From contig JAOACU010000022.1 in assembly GCA_026417715.1 (NCBI GenBank), positions 1-6,200 on the forward strand: a DNA stretch of 6,200 nt, in the 5' to 3' direction. A program made the position numbers and the translations under genes. Position 1 is the first letter of the stretch. Each line of letters begins with the position of its first letter. The notes beneath the pieces are model-generated. The model was given only the letters and a program-made list of their open reading frames with translations. It was not told where the DNA came from and did no database searches. Of this stretch, positions 5,478 through 6,200 are shown piece by piece. The DNA comes from Anaerolineae bacterium (lineage in GTDB: Bacteria; Chloroflexota; Anaerolineae; UBA4142).

Positions 5478-6200
5478 ATGAGTGTCACTATTCAAGCCGT
5501 CGCGCGTGCCTTAGATATCCTTAACGTGCTTGCCACAAGCCCCAATGGTTTGACCAATCGAGAAATCGCACAGCAATTACATCTAAACGTTAGTACGACC
5601 CATCACTTGGTCAATACCCTCGTGGCAAAAGGGTATGTGCATCGTTGCGATGGCAATAAATATTGTCTGGGACATGCCGTTGCTCATCTCCATAAAGCAT
5701 ACTTGGGTAACGTCAATCCTAACGCTCATTTGTACGATGCGCTGAACAAGTTGGCTGAAGTCACCGGAGAAACGGCGTACTTGTGCGTCTGGCAAGATGG
5801 GCACGCGGTCATTCAAAGTATCGTCGAAGGTTCGCACGCGGTTCGCGTGGGGGGACTTTATGTGGGCTATCGAGACAACACGCACTTTCGTTCGGCAGGC
5901 AAAGTCTTTCTCGCCTACTTGAGTCCACAAGAACTCGATGCCTATTTGAAGACGGCAGATTTCACACCGTTGACAGCAAAAAGTGTGCCCAACGCTGAGA
6001 AATTGAAGGAGCAGTTACGCCAAGTGGTGCGTCAGGGCTATGCTGTAGATTACGGCGAATTTGCCGACGATGTGTGTTGTGTCGCAGCACCGGTCTTTTC
6101 GGCAGAGGGCACGATTGTCGCCGCGCTCACTGTATCGGCACCTGAACAACGTTTCCTGCGCACACAAGAGAAACTCAAAAGTGCAGTCTTGCACGCTGCC
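5478..6200 (+). CDS. IclR-family transcriptional regulator (3' end missing)
   Basis: The frame is open for 241 codons to the window edge. IclR proteins are usually about 250-265 residues, so only the last few are missing. Residues 1-65 form the winged helix-turn-helix: the family start TIQAVARALDILNVLA, the helix-turn-helix GLTNREIAQQLHLNVSTTHHLVNTL (24-48), and the wing ending KYCLG (61-65). Residues from about 80 form the GAF-like effector domain, with GETAYLCVWQDGHAVIQ (97-113), the conserved SAGKVFLAYLSPQEL (139-153) and VDYGEFADDVCCVAAPVF (200-217), then APEQRF (231-236). Effectors of this family are typically small carboxylates or sugar-acid and aromatic breakdown products; this one cannot be predicted. 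The operator-like array in its own leader suggests autoregulation. Its position directly after the importer suggests it may also control that operon or a catabolic operon further right. Confidence 0.95.
   Translation, partial: MSVTIQAVARALDILNVLATSPNGLTNREIAQQLHLNVSTTHHLVNTLVAKGYVHRCDGNKYCLGHAVAHLHKAYLGNVNPNAHLYDALNKLAEVTGETAYLCVWQDGHAVIQSIVEGSHAVRVGGLYVGYRDNTHFRSAGKVFLAYLSPQELDAYLKTADFTPLTAKSVPNAEKLKEQLRQVVRQGYAVDYGEFADDVCCVAAPVFSAEGTIVAALTVSAPEQRFLRTQEKLKSAVLHAA

Overview
The window looks like the left end of a draft contig from an environmental bacterium, most likely a member of the Chloroflexota (Anaerolineae-like). This placement is inferred from three things: a tandem-receiver tail and an HTH/kinase-like/receiver protein of a style I associate with that phylum, a lipoprotein with a Thr-Pro repeat linker, and a moderate GC content. 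No phylogenetic marker gene is present. Bases 1-19 are not genomic. They match the Tn5 mosaic-end (Nextera-type) sequencing adapter exactly, so the apparent start of the first reading frame (MCIRDS...) is an artefact.

Left third (20-2061): two signalling genes face each other. The plus-strand gene (21-872) is the C-terminal part of a protein ending in two receiver domains, the first of which has Asn where the phospho-acceptor Asp should be. The minus-strand gene (763-2007) encodes a sigma-region-4-like helix-turn-helix, a degenerate histidine-kinase ATPase-like region and an intact receiver domain. Their 3' ends overlap by 110 bp. The minus-strand gene has a good sigma-70-type promoter (2070-2098) inside the divergent intergenic region.

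Middle and right (2168-5352): a carbohydrate-type (CUT1) ABC importer operon lies in the order substrate-binding lipoprotein, MalF/UgpA-like permease, MalG/UgpE-like permease. A perfect 14-bp-stem hairpin sits between the binding-protein gene and the first permease gene, and the first permease gene lacks a Shine-Dalgarno sequence. The two permease genes overlap at TGATG. No ATPase gene is present, so the complex must use an ATPase encoded elsewhere. The substrate cannot be read from the sequence.

Right end (5353-6200): a 125-bp intergenic region leads to an IclR-family regulator that runs off the window. The region is densely organised. It holds a near-consensus promoter (TTGAAA, 17 bp, TATAAT), three alternating copies of the heptamer ATGAAAT/ATTTCAT just after the predicted transcription start (a likely IclR-type operator), and a perfect 12-bp inverted repeat that brackets all of this, one arm of which contains the iclR Shine-Dalgarno sequence. 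The regulator probably controls itself and perhaps the adjacent transporter.

I see no mobile element, CRISPR array, RNA gene or clearly new multi-gene system. The points most worth a second look are the regulatory architecture upstream of iclR, the intercistronic hairpin, and the degenerate signalling domains.
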